A DNA stretch of 64,000 bases, taken from the NCBI RefSeq assembly GCF_000308755.1, contig NZ_BAGF01000050.1, forward strand, positions 1 through 64,000, written 5' to 3'. Under the pieces are notes generated by a model that was not told the origin of the DNA, did not search any database, and saw only the letters and a list, made by a program, of their open reading frames with translations. Below, one piece after another: positions 17,511 to 25,427 of the stretch; positions within the stretch are counted from its first letter, which is position 1; each line of letters opens with the position of its first letter. The DNA comes from Nocardia pneumoniae NBRC 100136 (GTDB lineage Bacteria > Actinomycetota > Actinomycetes > Mycobacteriales > Mycobacteriaceae). The translations under genes and the position numbers were made by a program.

Positions 17511-17990
17511 CTACGCGGACTGCCGTAGGGCGCGCAGCGTCAGCGCGGCGTCCAACGCCGCGGCCGCCGCCTGCTCGCCCTTGTTCTCATGCGAATCCGG
17601 CAGGCCCGCCCGATCCAGCGCCTGCCGCTCGTTGTTCGTGGTGAGCACCCCATTCGCGACCGGCGTGCCCTCGTCCAGCGAAACCCGGGTGAGCCCGGCC
17701 GTCACCGCGTCGCAGACGTACTCGAAATGCGGTGTGTCGCCGCGGATCACCACGCCGAGCGCGACCACCGCGTCGTGCGACCTGGCCAGCTCCTGGGCGA
17801 CCACCGGCAGCTCCATGGCGCCCGCGCAGCGCACCACCGTGATGTGTTGCACTCCGGCGTCCTTGGCCACCCGCTCCGCATTCGCGACCAGCGTGTCGCA
17901 GATCTGGGTGTGCCAGCGCGACGCGACGATGCCCAAAGTGAGGTCCTTGGCATCCTCCAACGCGAAAGTCGGTACCCCGGTACCGCTCAT
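17511..17990 (-). CDS. ribH: 6,7-dimethyl-8-ribityllumazine synthase
   Basis: 159 residues. It condenses 5-amino-6-ribitylaminouracil with 3,4-dihydroxy-2-butanone 4-phosphate (EC 2.5.1.78). Visible are GIVASRWHTQICDTL at the N-terminus, the GAMELPVVAQ strand, VIRGDTPHFEYVCD (with the proton-transfer His) and the C-terminal GVLTTNNERQA. The ATG at 17990 lies 30 bp after the ribBA stop with a GGAAAGGCGGATAT leader just upstream. It is part of ribE-ribBA-ribH-PH. Confidence 0.97.
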   Translation of the reverse strand: MSGTGVPTFALEDAKDLTLGIVASRWHTQICDTLVANAERVAKDAGVQHITVVRCAGAMELPVVAQELARSHDAVVALGVVIRGDTPHFEYVCDAVTAGLTRVSLDEGTPVANGVLTTNNERQALDRAGLPDSHENKGEQAAAAALDAALTLRALRQSA

Positions 17991-18020
17991 CGATATCCGC
18001 CTTTCCGGTCTGTTCGCAGT

Positions 18021-19265
18021 TCAGTGGGCGGTCTCGCCGAGATCGAGCTCGTCCAGCCCGATCAGGTCGTGCCCCATCCGGTCCCGCTTGGTACGCAGGT
18101 AACGCAGGTTTTCCGCGTTGGCGCGCAATGGCATCGGCACCCGCTCGGTGATCCGCAGACCGTAGCCGTCCAAGCCGACCCGCTTGGCCGGGTTGTTGGT
18201 GAGCAACCGCATCGAGCGGATGCCGAGATCCACCAGGATCTGCGCGCCGGTGCCGTAATCACGGGCATCCGCGGGCAGCCCCAGCTCCAGATTCGCGTCG
18301 ACCGTGTCGTGTCCGGAATCCTGCAGCTGGTAGGCCTGCAACTTGTGCATCAGGCCGATGCCGCGCCCTTCGTGGCCACGCATGTACAGCACCACACCGC
18401 GGCCCTCGGCCGCGACCATCTCCAGCGCGGCGTCCAGCTGCGGACCGCAATCGCAGCGCAGCGACCCGAACACGTCACCGGTCAGGCACTCCGAGTGCAC
18501 CCGGACCAGGATGTCCTCGCCGTCGCTGATATCGCCGCGCACCAGCGCGACATGCTCCACCTCGTCGTAGATGCTCTGATAGCCGACGGCCTTGAACTCG
18601 CCGTGCGCGGTGGGGATGCGCGCCTCGGCCACCCGCACCACATGCTTCTCGTGCTTGCGCCGCCAGGCGATCATGTCCGCGATGGAGATCAGCGCCAGTT
18701 CGTGCTCGTCGGCGAAGACCCGCAGCTCCTCGGTGCGAGCCATGTGGCCCTCGTCCTTCTGGCTGACGATCTCGCAGATCACGCCCGCGGGCCGCAGACC
18801 GGCCATGCGCGCCAGGTCGACGGCCGCCTCGGTGTGCCCGGGACGGCGCAGCACCCCACCGTCCTTGGCACGCAACGGCACCACGTGACCGGGGCGGGTG
18901 AAGTCGTCGGCCTTCGCGTTGGCGTCGGCCAGCAGCCGCATGGTGGTGGCGCGGTCGGCGCCGGAGATGCCGGTGGTGATGCCCTCGCGCGCGTCCACCG
19001 AGACGGTGTAGGCGGTGCCGTGCTTGTCCTGGTTCATCGCGTACATCGGCGGCAGGCCGAGCCGGTCGCAATCGTCACCGGTGAGCGGCACACAGATGTA
19101 ACCGGAGGTGTAGCGGATCATGAAAGCGACCAGCTCCGGGGTGGCCTTCTCCGCGGCGAAGATGAGGTCGCCCTCGTTCTCGCGGTCCTCGTCGTCGACG
19201 ACGACGACCGCCTTACCGGCGGCGATATCGGCGACTGCGCGCTCGATGCTGTCGAACCTGGTCAC
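18021..19265 (-). CDS. ribBA: Bifunctional 3,4-dihydroxy-2-butanone 4-phosphate synthase / GTP cyclohydrolase II
   Basis: 414 residues from the GTG at 19265 (VTRFDSIERAVADIAAGK). The RibB domain occupies about 1-205 (VVVDDEDRENEGDLIFAAE metal loop, RPGHTEAAVDLARMAG). The RibA domain follows, with zinc ligands in SECLTGDVFGSLRCDCG and the GTP-handling MRGHEGRGIGL and TNNPAK motifs. It supplies both starting units for riboflavin. A GGAG lies 11 nt before the GTG. A 466-bp spacer holding a large inverted repeat separates it from ribE. Confidence 0.97.
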   Translation of the reverse strand: MTRFDSIERAVADIAAGKAVVVVDDEDRENEGDLIFAAEKATPELVAFMIRYTSGYICVPLTGDDCDRLGLPPMYAMNQDKHGTAYTVSVDAREGITTGISGADRATTMRLLADANAKADDFTRPGHVVPLRAKDGGVLRRPGHTEAAVDLARMAGLRPAGVICEIVSQKDEGHMARTEELRVFADEHELALISIADMIAWRRKHEKHVVRVAEARIPTAHGEFKAVGYQSIYDEVEHVALVRGDISDGEDILVRVHSECLTGDVFGSLRCDCGPQLDAALEMVAAEGRGVVLYMRGHEGRGIGLMHKLQAYQLQDSGHDTVDANLELGLPADARDYGTGAQILVDLGIRSMRLLTNNPAKRVGLDGYGLRITERVPMPLRANAENLRYLRTKRDRMGHDLIGLDELDLGETAH

Positions 19266-19731
19266 GTCTGCTGTGCTCCATCTCGAAATAGGTGCCTCAC
19301 CACAGTACTGTGTTCGATTTGCAGCGCCTGCGGCGCTGCGTGTTCGCGGCCCTCTTGTGGCTCGCGTCCGAGCGACCGCCGCTGGCGACTTCGTCGCTTG
19401 CGCGTCGGCCGCTCGGACGCGAGCCGGGCCGCGAACGGAGCATGCTCGGTCTCGCTTCGCTCGAAAAATGGGAGACGGGCCGATGCTGTTGCGTTCCGAC
19501 GGTAAGCGCGGGACCTCGATGTTCGCTGTCTGCCGGTACACGGCGGCCACATGGGTGCCGCTGGCGATCTTCTTGCTGACAGGGCACCCGCTTCTGAATG
19601 GCCTCCCGACCGACAGCATCGGTGGTCCATCGATCGCGCGACCTGGGCCGTGCACCGGCCGGGCGGGGCACTCGCGGCATTGCGCCTTCTTATTCGGCTC
19701 GGGCAGGCTGGACCGAGCGGATGGGACACCG
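19266..19731. other. Intergenic spacer between ribE and ribBA
   Basis: No convincing gene. It holds three palindromic structures in a row: CACAGTACTGTG (19301-19312), a 19-nt hairpin GCAGCGCC-TGC-GGCGCTGC (19321-19339), and the long inverted repeat at 19342-19436. In mycobacteria two small hypothetical genes lie at this position. Confidence 0.6.
19342..19436. repeat. Long imperfect inverted repeat upstream of ribBA
   Basis: Two perfectly paired blocks: 19342-19352 with 19426-19436 (11 bp), and 19359-19374 with 19410-19425 (16 bp). They are interrupted only by a 6-nt bulge (TCTTGT) in the left arm. The 35-nt loop contains a further small hairpin, GCGAC-TTC-GTCGC. It may be a transcribed structure, a terminator for ribE, or a small non-autonomous element. 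Confidence 0.65.
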
Positions 19732-20355
19732 CTAGCCGCGCTGTTGGAGGCGTTCGACGTACTTGGCGATCACGTCGACCTCCAGGTTCACGGTGGTGCC
19801 GACGGTGGCGGAGCCGAGGTTGGTCAGCGCGAGCGTGGTGGGGATCAGGGAGACCTCGAACCAGTCCCTGGCGCCGGTCTCGGTGGGCTCGTCGGAGACC
19901 CCGAGTCCGGAGACGGTGAGCGAGATGCCGTCGACGGTGATCGAACCCTTCTCCACGACGTAGCGGGCGAGGTTCTCGGGCAGGGAGATCCGCACCACGT
20001 CCCAGTTCTCCGACGGGGTTCGGGAGAGCACGGTGCCGGTGCCGTCGACGTGGCCCTGCACCAGGTGGCCGCCGAGCCTGCTGTTCAGCGCGGCGGCGCG
20101 CTCCAGATTCACCTTCGCGCCGACGTCCAGCGCGCCGATGCTGGACCGGTTGAGCGTTTCCGCCATGACGTCCACGGTGAACGAGTCGCCGACGACGACG
20201 TCGACGACGGTCAGGCACACGCCGTTCACGGCGATCGAATCGCCATGTCCGGCATCGGAGGTCACCAGCTTGCCCTTGATCGTCAGCCGCGCGGCGTCGG
20301 CCAGCTGCTCGCTGGCGACGATCTCGCCGAGCTCCTCGACGATGCCTGTGAACAT
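19732..20355 (-). CDS. ribE: Riboflavin synthase alpha chain
   Basis: 207 residues. It dismutates two 6,7-dimethyl-8-ribityllumazine molecules into riboflavin (EC 2.5.1.9). It begins MFTGIVEELG and has the two lumazine-binding repeats, each with G-D-S-I-A-V-N-G-V-C-L-T-V or G-S-I-T-V-D-G-I-S-L-T-V strands, and LGGHLVQGHVDGTG between them. No FMN-riboswitch sequence was recognised upstream. ribD, which lies close by in mycobacteria, is absent from this neighbourhood. Confidence 0.97.
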   Translation of the reverse strand: MFTGIVEELGEIVASEQLADAARLTIKGKLVTSDAGHGDSIAVNGVCLTVVDVVVGDSFTVDVMAETLNRSSIGALDVGAKVNLERAAALNSRLGGHLVQGHVDGTGTVLSRTPSENWDVVRISLPENLARYVVEKGSITVDGISLTVSGLGVSDEPTETGARDWFEVSLIPTTLALTNLGSATVGTTVNLEVDVIAKYVERLQQRG

Positions 20356-20988
20356 GTGCCCTGACTCCCTATCGCGTCGTTGTCGTCCGGTTGCGCCAAC
20401 AGCGCGGGCACCGGCCGCTATTCCCGCGCCTCCTCAGCCTAATGGGCGCTGTCGGACGTAGTCCCTCCTCAGCCCGAGGGCCGGAGCGAAGGCGGAGGTA
20501 CGCCTGAGGACGCCGGGTCGCAGGAGACAGCGCGCGGTTCGGGGCACGGGAGTGAACCCGACCGCAGCCGACGCGACCCCGAACCAGACCGCGGCCATGC
20601 CCATCGCGTCGGGAACAAGCGCACGCCAGGAAAGTGGAACAAAATATGTCCAGACACCCGGAAATTCTCGACGACACCGACGCGCGACAATTGTTCGGCC
20701 GAATTTCGGATACCGCACGACGCCATTCGTCCGGCGTCGTGGACGCGATCCATGATCGGTACCCCATCGCGACACGGTTATAAACGAGAATTTGCGCGCG
20801 AACGACCGGAAAGCGATATCGTTACCCGGCTGTCTTCTCCCGTTCAACTTCTCGCACGAATAGCTCGAACCGACGGATCGGCCAGGGCGCACGTCCTACG
20901 CCCCGGAAGCTCGACACATGACCTCACTACTCGAGGAAGCCGGAAAAACAGTGCGACAAATCGAGTTCGACACGGTTGGGGGCGCGAT
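20356..20988. other. Intergenic region with an AT-richer patch
   Basis: About 630 bp between ribE and the plus-strand hypothetical gene. No recognisable gene. Bases 20640-20870 are less GC-rich than the surroundings and include TATAAA at 20779-20784, a possible plus-strand -10. In mycobacteria ribG (ribD), an efflux pump gene and lprG occupy the corresponding place, so this may be the scar of lost or moved genes. Confidence 0.5.
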
Positions 20989-21459
20989 GTGACCACATTT
21001 CTCGATTCGACGCCGGAAGTACGCTGCGTGCGGTATCGCCGCGAATTCCAGCTGCCCGCATCGGTGGATCCGGGCTCGCGCCGCATTCTGCTGCACATCG
21101 GCATCGATTACGGGGCCGTCGGCATGCCCGCCGAACTCGGCGAACAGGTGCTGCGACGACTCGGCCAGGACGGAATCGCCGGGCCGGTGGTCGACCACCC
21201 ACGCGCCCGGCGCTGGACCTTCCTCACCGGGCCTGCCCAGCCCGACACGCTCAGCACCGCCGTGTCGGCCGAACTGTTCCGGCTGTACGCGACGGTGGCC
21301 GGTGCGGGCAGCCAGGTCGTGCTGCCCTCGCCGGAGGACGAGCGCACCGGCTACCGCATCTGGATCCGGCCGCCCGAGGCGGCGGCGCACCGGCCGCCGC
21401 TGGCGGCGGTCATCGCGGCGCTTCGGGATGTCGCCGCGGGGAGACTCCGTGCCAGATAG
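20989..21459 (+). CDS. Hypothetical protein, possible primase/polymerase-like small domain
   Basis: 156 residues from the GTG at 20989, preceded by GGGGG. It is a soluble alpha/beta protein with LHIGIDYGAVGMPAELGEQVL, RARRWTFLTGPA and GYRIWIRPPEAA. The pattern of a short basic motif followed by WTFLTGP is vaguely reminiscent of small bifunctional primase/polymerase-type domains, but I cannot identify a family. It ends 6 bp from the convergent rpe stop. Alternative upstream starts exist, but their translations are arginine-rich and look non-coding. Confidence 0.6.
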   Translation: MTTFLDSTPEVRCVRYRREFQLPASVDPGSRRILLHIGIDYGAVGMPAELGEQVLRRLGQDGIAGPVVDHPRARRWTFLTGPAQPDTLSTAVSAELFRLYATVAGAGSQVVLPSPEDERTGYRIWIRPPEAAAHRPPLAAVIAALRDVAAGRLRAR

Positions 21460-21465
21460 GGCTTT

Positions 21466-22158
21466 TCAGCGCGCCCGAACTGCGGCGGCCTGCTGACGCA
21501 GGGCCTGCACGGTGGCCGCGGGATCGGCGGTGTTGTAGACCGCGGACCCGGCGACGAAGCAGTCGACGCCCGCCACCGCGGCCGCCTCGATGGTGTCGGC
21601 GTTGATGCCGCCGTCGATCTCGACCAGCAGCCGGAGTTCACCGGAATCGACCAGGTTGCGCACGATGCGCGCCTTCTCCAGCACCTCCGGAATGAAGGAC
21701 TGCCCGCCGAAACCCGGCTCCACGCTCATCACCAGCAGCGTGTCGAACTCGCGCAGGATCTCCAGGTAGGGCTCGATCGGTGTGTTGGGCTTCACCGAGA
21801 GACCCGCCTTGGCGCCCGCGGCGCGGATGTCGCGCGCGACCGCGATCGGATCGTCGGTCGCCTCCGCGTGGAAGGTCACGTTGTGCGCGCCCGCCTCCGC
21901 GTACGGCGGCGCCCAACGGCCCGGATCCTCGATCATCAGGTGGCAGTCCAGCGGGATGTCGGTGGCCTTGAGCAGGCTCTCGACCACGGGCAGGCCGAGT
22001 GTGAGGTTCGGCACGAAGTGCGCGTCCATCACGTCGACGTGCAGCCAGTCGGCACCGGCGACGGCCTGCGCCTCGTCCGCGAGGTGCGCGAAGTCGGCGG
22101 ACAGGATGGAAGGGGCGATCATCGGCGCGGCCGGCCGCGGGTAACTCGGGTTGGACAC
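21466..22158 (-). CDS. rpe: Ribulose-phosphate 3-epimerase
   Basis: 230 residues from the GTG at 22158 (VSNPSYPRPAAPMIAPSIL). It interconverts ribulose 5-phosphate and xylulose 5-phosphate (EC 5.1.3.1). Seen are PSILSADFAHLADE, HVDVMDAHFVPNLT (metal His/Asp), CHLMIEDP, VMSVEPGFGGQSFIP, and LVEIDGGINADTI. TAGACT lies 8 nt before the GTG and there is no Shine-Dalgarno, so a leaderless transcript is likely. It is divergent from rsbW with 60 bp between the starts. Confidence 0.96.
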   Translation of the reverse strand: MSNPSYPRPAAPMIAPSILSADFAHLADEAQAVAGADWLHVDVMDAHFVPNLTLGLPVVESLLKATDIPLDCHLMIEDPGRWAPPYAEAGAHNVTFHAEATDDPIAVARDIRAAGAKAGLSVKPNTPIEPYLEILREFDTLLVMSVEPGFGGQSFIPEVLEKARIVRNLVDSGELRLLVEIDGGINADTIEAAAVAGVDCFVAGSAVYNTADPAATVQALRQQAAAVRAR

Positions 22159-22166
22159 AACGCCGC

Positions 22167-22172
22167 AGTCTA
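22167..22172 (-). promoter_or_regulatory. Candidate -10 box of leaderless rpe
   Basis: TAGACT on the minus strand, 8 nt before the GTG at 22158. Confidence 0.4.
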
Positions 22173-22184
22173 ATGGCCGCGAGG

Positions 22185-22211
22185 GTTGCCCAGCGCGGGA
22201 GTGGGTAGCCT
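22185..22211 (+). promoter_or_regulatory. Candidate SigF-type promoter of rsbW-sigF
   Basis: GTTG (22185-22188), 14 nt, then GGGTAG (22203-22208) resembles the mycobacterial SigF consensus GTTT-N15-17-GGGTAT and lies just before the GTG of rsbW at 22219. This would allow sigF autoregulation. The overlapping TAGCCT (22206-22211) also fits an ordinary leaderless -10, 7 nt before the start, so the two readings compete. Confidence 0.45.
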
Positions 22212-22218
22212 GCATAGG

Positions 22219-22641
22219 GTGATCAATTTTTCGGCGGAACAGGGGCTCTACAGCACCCCGGTGGAGATTCGGGTGGCCGCGTCGGTGACACAACTGCCCA
22301 TTGTGCGTGGGCTCGCCGAAACCCTCGTGCTACTCAGCGATTTCACGCTGGACGAGGTGGCCGACGTCCGACTGGCCGTCGACGAGGTCTGCTCGACCCT
22401 GATCGCGGTCGCCGCCCCGGAAACGAGCCTGAACTGCCGGTTCACCGTCGGCGACACCGAACTGCTCGTCCGGGTCGACGGCATCGCGGAGAAGCCGGGA
22501 CTACCGGACCAGCGCAGCTTCGGCTGGCACGTCCTGCGCACGCTCACCGACGCGGTGGAGGCGACACAGGATCCATTCGACGCGACGGTCTCCGGATATC
22601 CGACAACGGTGGAGTTCCGTCGGGTCCGGGGGAAGGCGTAG
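22219..22641 (+). CDS. rsbW: Anti-sigma factor RsbW/UsfX type
   Basis: 140 residues from the GTG at 22219 (VINFSAEQGLYSTPVEIRVA). It is a GHKL-ATPase-fold anti-sigma protein. The N-box is degenerate (RLAVDEVCSTLI, no Asn), and the C-terminal FGWHVLRTLTDAVEA resembles mycobacterial UsfX. Family knowledge: RsbW binds SigF and holds it inactive until an anti-anti-sigma factor competes. The stop overlaps the sigF start by one base, so translation is coupled. No anti-anti-sigma gene is in this window. Confidence 0.88.
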   Translation: MINFSAEQGLYSTPVEIRVAASVTQLPIVRGLAETLVLLSDFTLDEVADVRLAVDEVCSTLIAVAAPETSLNCRFTVGDTELLVRVDGIAEKPGLPDQRSFGWHVLRTLTDAVEATQDPFDATVSGYPTTVEFRRVRGKA

Positions 22642-23504
22642 TGGCGGACGAAGAAACCGTGTTCGACTCCCAGCACGACGACGACACCGACACGCTGACC
22701 ACGGAAGACGCCGTCGAGGAGAGCGAAACCCTCGAAGCCGCGGACACCGTCCCGGGATACGACGATGTCGGTCTGCTTTTCGAGCAGCTTTCGGCGAGCG
22801 AGCCCGGAACGGCTCGGCACACCGCGCTGCGCGCGGAGCTGATCAGCCGCTGCATCCCCCTCGCCGATCACATCGCGCGCAAGTTCAGCGGCCGTGGTGA
22901 GCCGTTCGACGACCTGACCCAGGTGGCCCGCGTCGGTCTGGTGCACGCGGTGGACCGCTTCGACGTCGAGCGCGGTTCGAACTTCCTGTCTTTCGCGGTG
23001 CCGACCATCATGGGCGAGGTCCGCCGGTACTTCCGGGACAACACCTGGGCGATGCGAGTCCCCCGGCGGGTCAAGGAGACTCACCTACGCATCGGCGCGG
23101 CGATCGACTCCCTCTCCCAGACTCTCGGCCGCTCGCCCACCGCGAAGGAGATCGCGGCGGAGTTGGACGTGGACCCCGACGAGGTGACCCAGGCCGTCAT
23201 CGCGGGCAACGCCTACCAGCCGAGTTCGATCGACGCGGCCACGCTCGGCCGCGACACCGACGCCTCCCTGCTCGACACCCTCGGCGAGGAGGAGTCCCAG
23301 TTCGACCGGGTCGAGGAGTACGTCGCGATCCGGCCGCTGCTGGCCGGGCTCCCCGAGCGGGAGCGGCGCATCCTCACCATGCGGTTCTTCGAATCGATGA
23401 CCCAGACCCAGATCGCCCAGCAGATGGGCATCTCCCAGATGCACGTGTCGCGCATCCTCGCGAAAACCCTTGCCCGCCTGCGTGAGCAGTCCAGCCGGGA
23501 ATGA
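22641..23504 (+). CDS. sigF: RNA polymerase sigma factor, SigF/SigB family
   Basis: 287 residues from the GTG at 22641. The N-terminal 45 residues are acidic and variable. Region 2 has DHIARKFSGRGEPFDDLTQV and FLSFAVPTIMGEVRRYFRDN; region 3 has RRVKETHLRIGAAIDSLSQ; region 4.2 has LPERERRILTMRFFESMTQ and the helix-turn-helix QTQIAQQMGISQMHVSRILA. This is the alternative sigma factor family for stress and stationary phase. It is controlled by the RsbW encoded just upstream in the same transcript. Confidence 0.95.
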   Translation: MADEETVFDSQHDDDTDTLTTEDAVEESETLEAADTVPGYDDVGLLFEQLSASEPGTARHTALRAELISRCIPLADHIARKFSGRGEPFDDLTQVARVGLVHAVDRFDVERGSNFLSFAVPTIMGEVRRYFRDNTWAMRVPRRVKETHLRIGAAIDSLSQTLGRSPTAKEIAAELDVDPDEVTQAVIAGNAYQPSSIDAATLGRDTDASLLDTLGEEESQFDRVEEYVAIRPLLAGLPERERRILTMRFFESMTQTQIAQQMGISQMHVSRILAKTLARLREQSSRE

Positions 23505-23510
23505 TCGCGC

Positions 23511-23689
23511 TCACCGGGCTTCGCGGTCGCGCAGTCCGCGCACCTTCGCCGCAGCGGTGAGCCACCAGGCGTCGTAGAGCAACTCGCGCAGCTGATCGGG
23601 CGCTACGCCGGACCGCGCAACCAGGTCGATTCCGCGACCGCCGGGAGTTGCGTCCCGAACGCCACCACATCCTGCCAGGTCATCGTCAT
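23511..23689 (-). pseudogene. Internally deleted YjbR/MmcQ-like gene
   Basis: From the ATG at 23689 the frame reads MTMTWQDVVAFGTQLPAVAE then STWLRGPA and a stop. In the next frame the sequence continues VAPDQLRELLYDAWWLTAAA to TGA at 23511. The first part matches the start of MmcQ/YjbR proteins (TWDDVV...LPEVEESTW); the second matches their C-terminus (a L.ELL.DAW-R/W-L.AP helix). The middle of about 50-60 residues is missing, so this is a deletion relic. It lies between sigF and rsmB, convergent with sigF. Confidence 0.6.
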
Positions 23690-23738
23690 GATCCGAGTGT
23701 GCCGAACGGTACAGGCACCGGCTTGGACGAATGGAATG

Positions 23739-25427
23739 TCAACGCGGTTTGCGCAGTGCGGCCAGGAACATGGCGTCGGTGCCGTGCCGGTGCGGCCACA
23801 GCTGCGCGCCCGGTCCGTCCCCGACGTCGGTGACGCCGGGCAGCAGCTCGCGGGTGTCCAATTGTTCGGCGCCGAGGCGTCGCACGGCGTCGGCGACGAT
23901 CGACACCGTCTCCGGCAGATGCGGCGAACAGGTCGAGTACAGCACGACACCGCCGGGACGCAACAGATCCCATGCGGCAGTGAGCAATTCGCGCTGCAAC
24001 ACGACCAGCTCGCGAACGTCCGCCGGGGTGCGCCGCCAGCGCGCCTCGGGCCTGCGGCGCAGCGCGCCGAGGCCGGTGCATGGGGCGTCCACCAGAATGC
24101 GGTCGTAGCCCGGGGGCAATCCGCTGGCGCGACCGTCGGCGACGTGCACGTCCACCGGAAGGTCGTGCACGGCCTTGCGCACCAGTTCGGCGCGATGCGC
24201 GGCGGGCTCGACCGCATCGACCCGGAAACCGTCGATCGCGGCGATCGCTCCCAGCAGCGCGGCCTTGCCACCCGGCCCCGCGCACAGGTCGAGCCAGCGG
24301 CCGTTGTCCGGACCGTCGAGCGCGGCCCGGGTCAGCGCGAGCGCGACCAGCTGGCTGCCTTCGTCCTGCACGGCCGCCATGCCCTCGCGCACCGGTTCGA
24401 GCTTGCCGGGATCGCCGCCGTCCAGGTACACCGCGTACGGCGACCATCGGCCCTCCTCGCCACCGGTCACCAGCGCGAGTTCCTCCGCGGTGATGTCGCC
24501 GGGCCTGGCCACCAAGTGCACCAGCGGGCGGGCGTCGTCGGCGGCGAGCACGTCGCGCAGTTCTCCCGCTCGCGCGCCGAGCGCGTCGGCGAACGCCTGC
24601 GCGATCCAGGCCGGATGCGCGTACTCGAAAGCCAGTCGCCCCACGGGATCGGCGGGTGCGAGAGCCTCGACCCACTGCTCCGTGGTCTTCTCTCCGGCCC
24701 GCCGTAGCACGGCGTTCACGAAACCGGCCTTGCCCGCGCCGAACTCCGCGCGCGCGAGGGCCACCGAGGTGTCCACCGCCGCGTGCGCGCCGATCCTGGT
24801 CCGCAACAACTGGTAGACGCCGAGCCGGAGCACGTCCAGCAGGGGGCCGTCGATCTCTTCGATCGCCCTGCCCGCCCCCTCGGCGATCACCGCGTCGAGC
24901 AGACCCAGCGATCGGCACGCACCGTAGGCGAGTTCGGTCGCCAACGCCGCGTCGCGTCCGGACAACCCGCGTTCCCGCAGCAGCGTCGGCAGCACCAGAT
25001 TGGCGTAGGCGTCGCGCTCGCGGACCGCTCGCAAGACATCCCTCGCGACCGACCGTGGCGGATCGATCCCTTCCCGACGGGACGGCCGGCCTCCTTGGCG
25101 CGCAACATTTTTCGCAGCGGTACGCGCAGGACGCCGTTCGGCGGTGCGATCGGTTCGTCCACCGGCCGAGCGCTGTCCCGCCGAGGCGCGTCGTTCGTCG
25201 CGATTACGCCCGCCTGCTTCGCCGCTACCGGCGCGTGAACGACCGGTGCCATTCCGGTCCCGCGTTGCGTTTTCCTGCGGCCGACCACTCTCGGTCGAGC
25301 CTCGCTGCCGTGCGGCACGCGGCCGCCCATCCCGCGACCGGTCGGTCTCGCCGGATCGTTTCACGGCATCCCGTTTTTCCCGGCGCTCGCCGCGCCCGTC
25401 GTCGTGCCCACCTCCGCGCGAGCTCAC
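23739..25427 (-). CDS. rsmB: 16S rRNA (cytosine-967-C5)-methyltransferase
   Basis: 562 residues from the GTG at 25427, which overlaps the fmt stop (GTGA). The first ~115 residues are an Arg/Gly/Asp-rich, probably disordered extension. A NusB-like RNA-binding domain follows (about 118-245; SVARDVLRAVRERDAYANLV), then the Rossmann methyltransferase with SAM motif LDLCAGPGGKAALL, DAPCTGLGALRRRPE and the nucleophile Cys in LYSTCSPHLPETV. The enzyme methylates 16S rRNA C967. It is the last gene of def-fmt-rsmB. A later in-frame GTG (VKRSGETDRS) is an alternative start. Confidence 0.95.
   Translation of the reverse strand: MSSRGGGHDDGRGERREKRDAVKRSGETDRSRDGRPRAARQRGSTESGRPQENATRDRNGTGRSRAGSGEAGGRNRDERRASAGQRSAGGRTDRTAERRPARTAAKNVARQGGRPSRREGIDPPRSVARDVLRAVRERDAYANLVLPTLLRERGLSGRDAALATELAYGACRSLGLLDAVIAEGAGRAIEEIDGPLLDVLRLGVYQLLRTRIGAHAAVDTSVALARAEFGAGKAGFVNAVLRRAGEKTTEQWVEALAPADPVGRLAFEYAHPAWIAQAFADALGARAGELRDVLAADDARPLVHLVARPGDITAEELALVTGGEEGRWSPYAVYLDGGDPGKLEPVREGMAAVQDEGSQLVALALTRAALDGPDNGRWLDLCAGPGGKAALLGAIAAIDGFRVDAVEPAAHRAELVRKAVHDLPVDVHVADGRASGLPPGYDRILVDAPCTGLGALRRRPEARWRRTPADVRELVVLQRELLTAAWDLLRPGGVVLYSTCSPHLPETVSIVADAVRRLGAEQLDTRELLPGVTDVGDGPGAQLWPHRHGTDAMFLAALRKPR

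Noticed and set aside
19732..20760. FMN riboswitch upstream of ribE
   Set aside because: The conserved FMN-aptamer core sequences were looked for on the minus strand and not found.
20434..20892. A 152-codon minus-strand frame upstream of ribE
   Set aside because: Arg-rich, no ribosome-binding site, changes composition midway; more likely non-coding.
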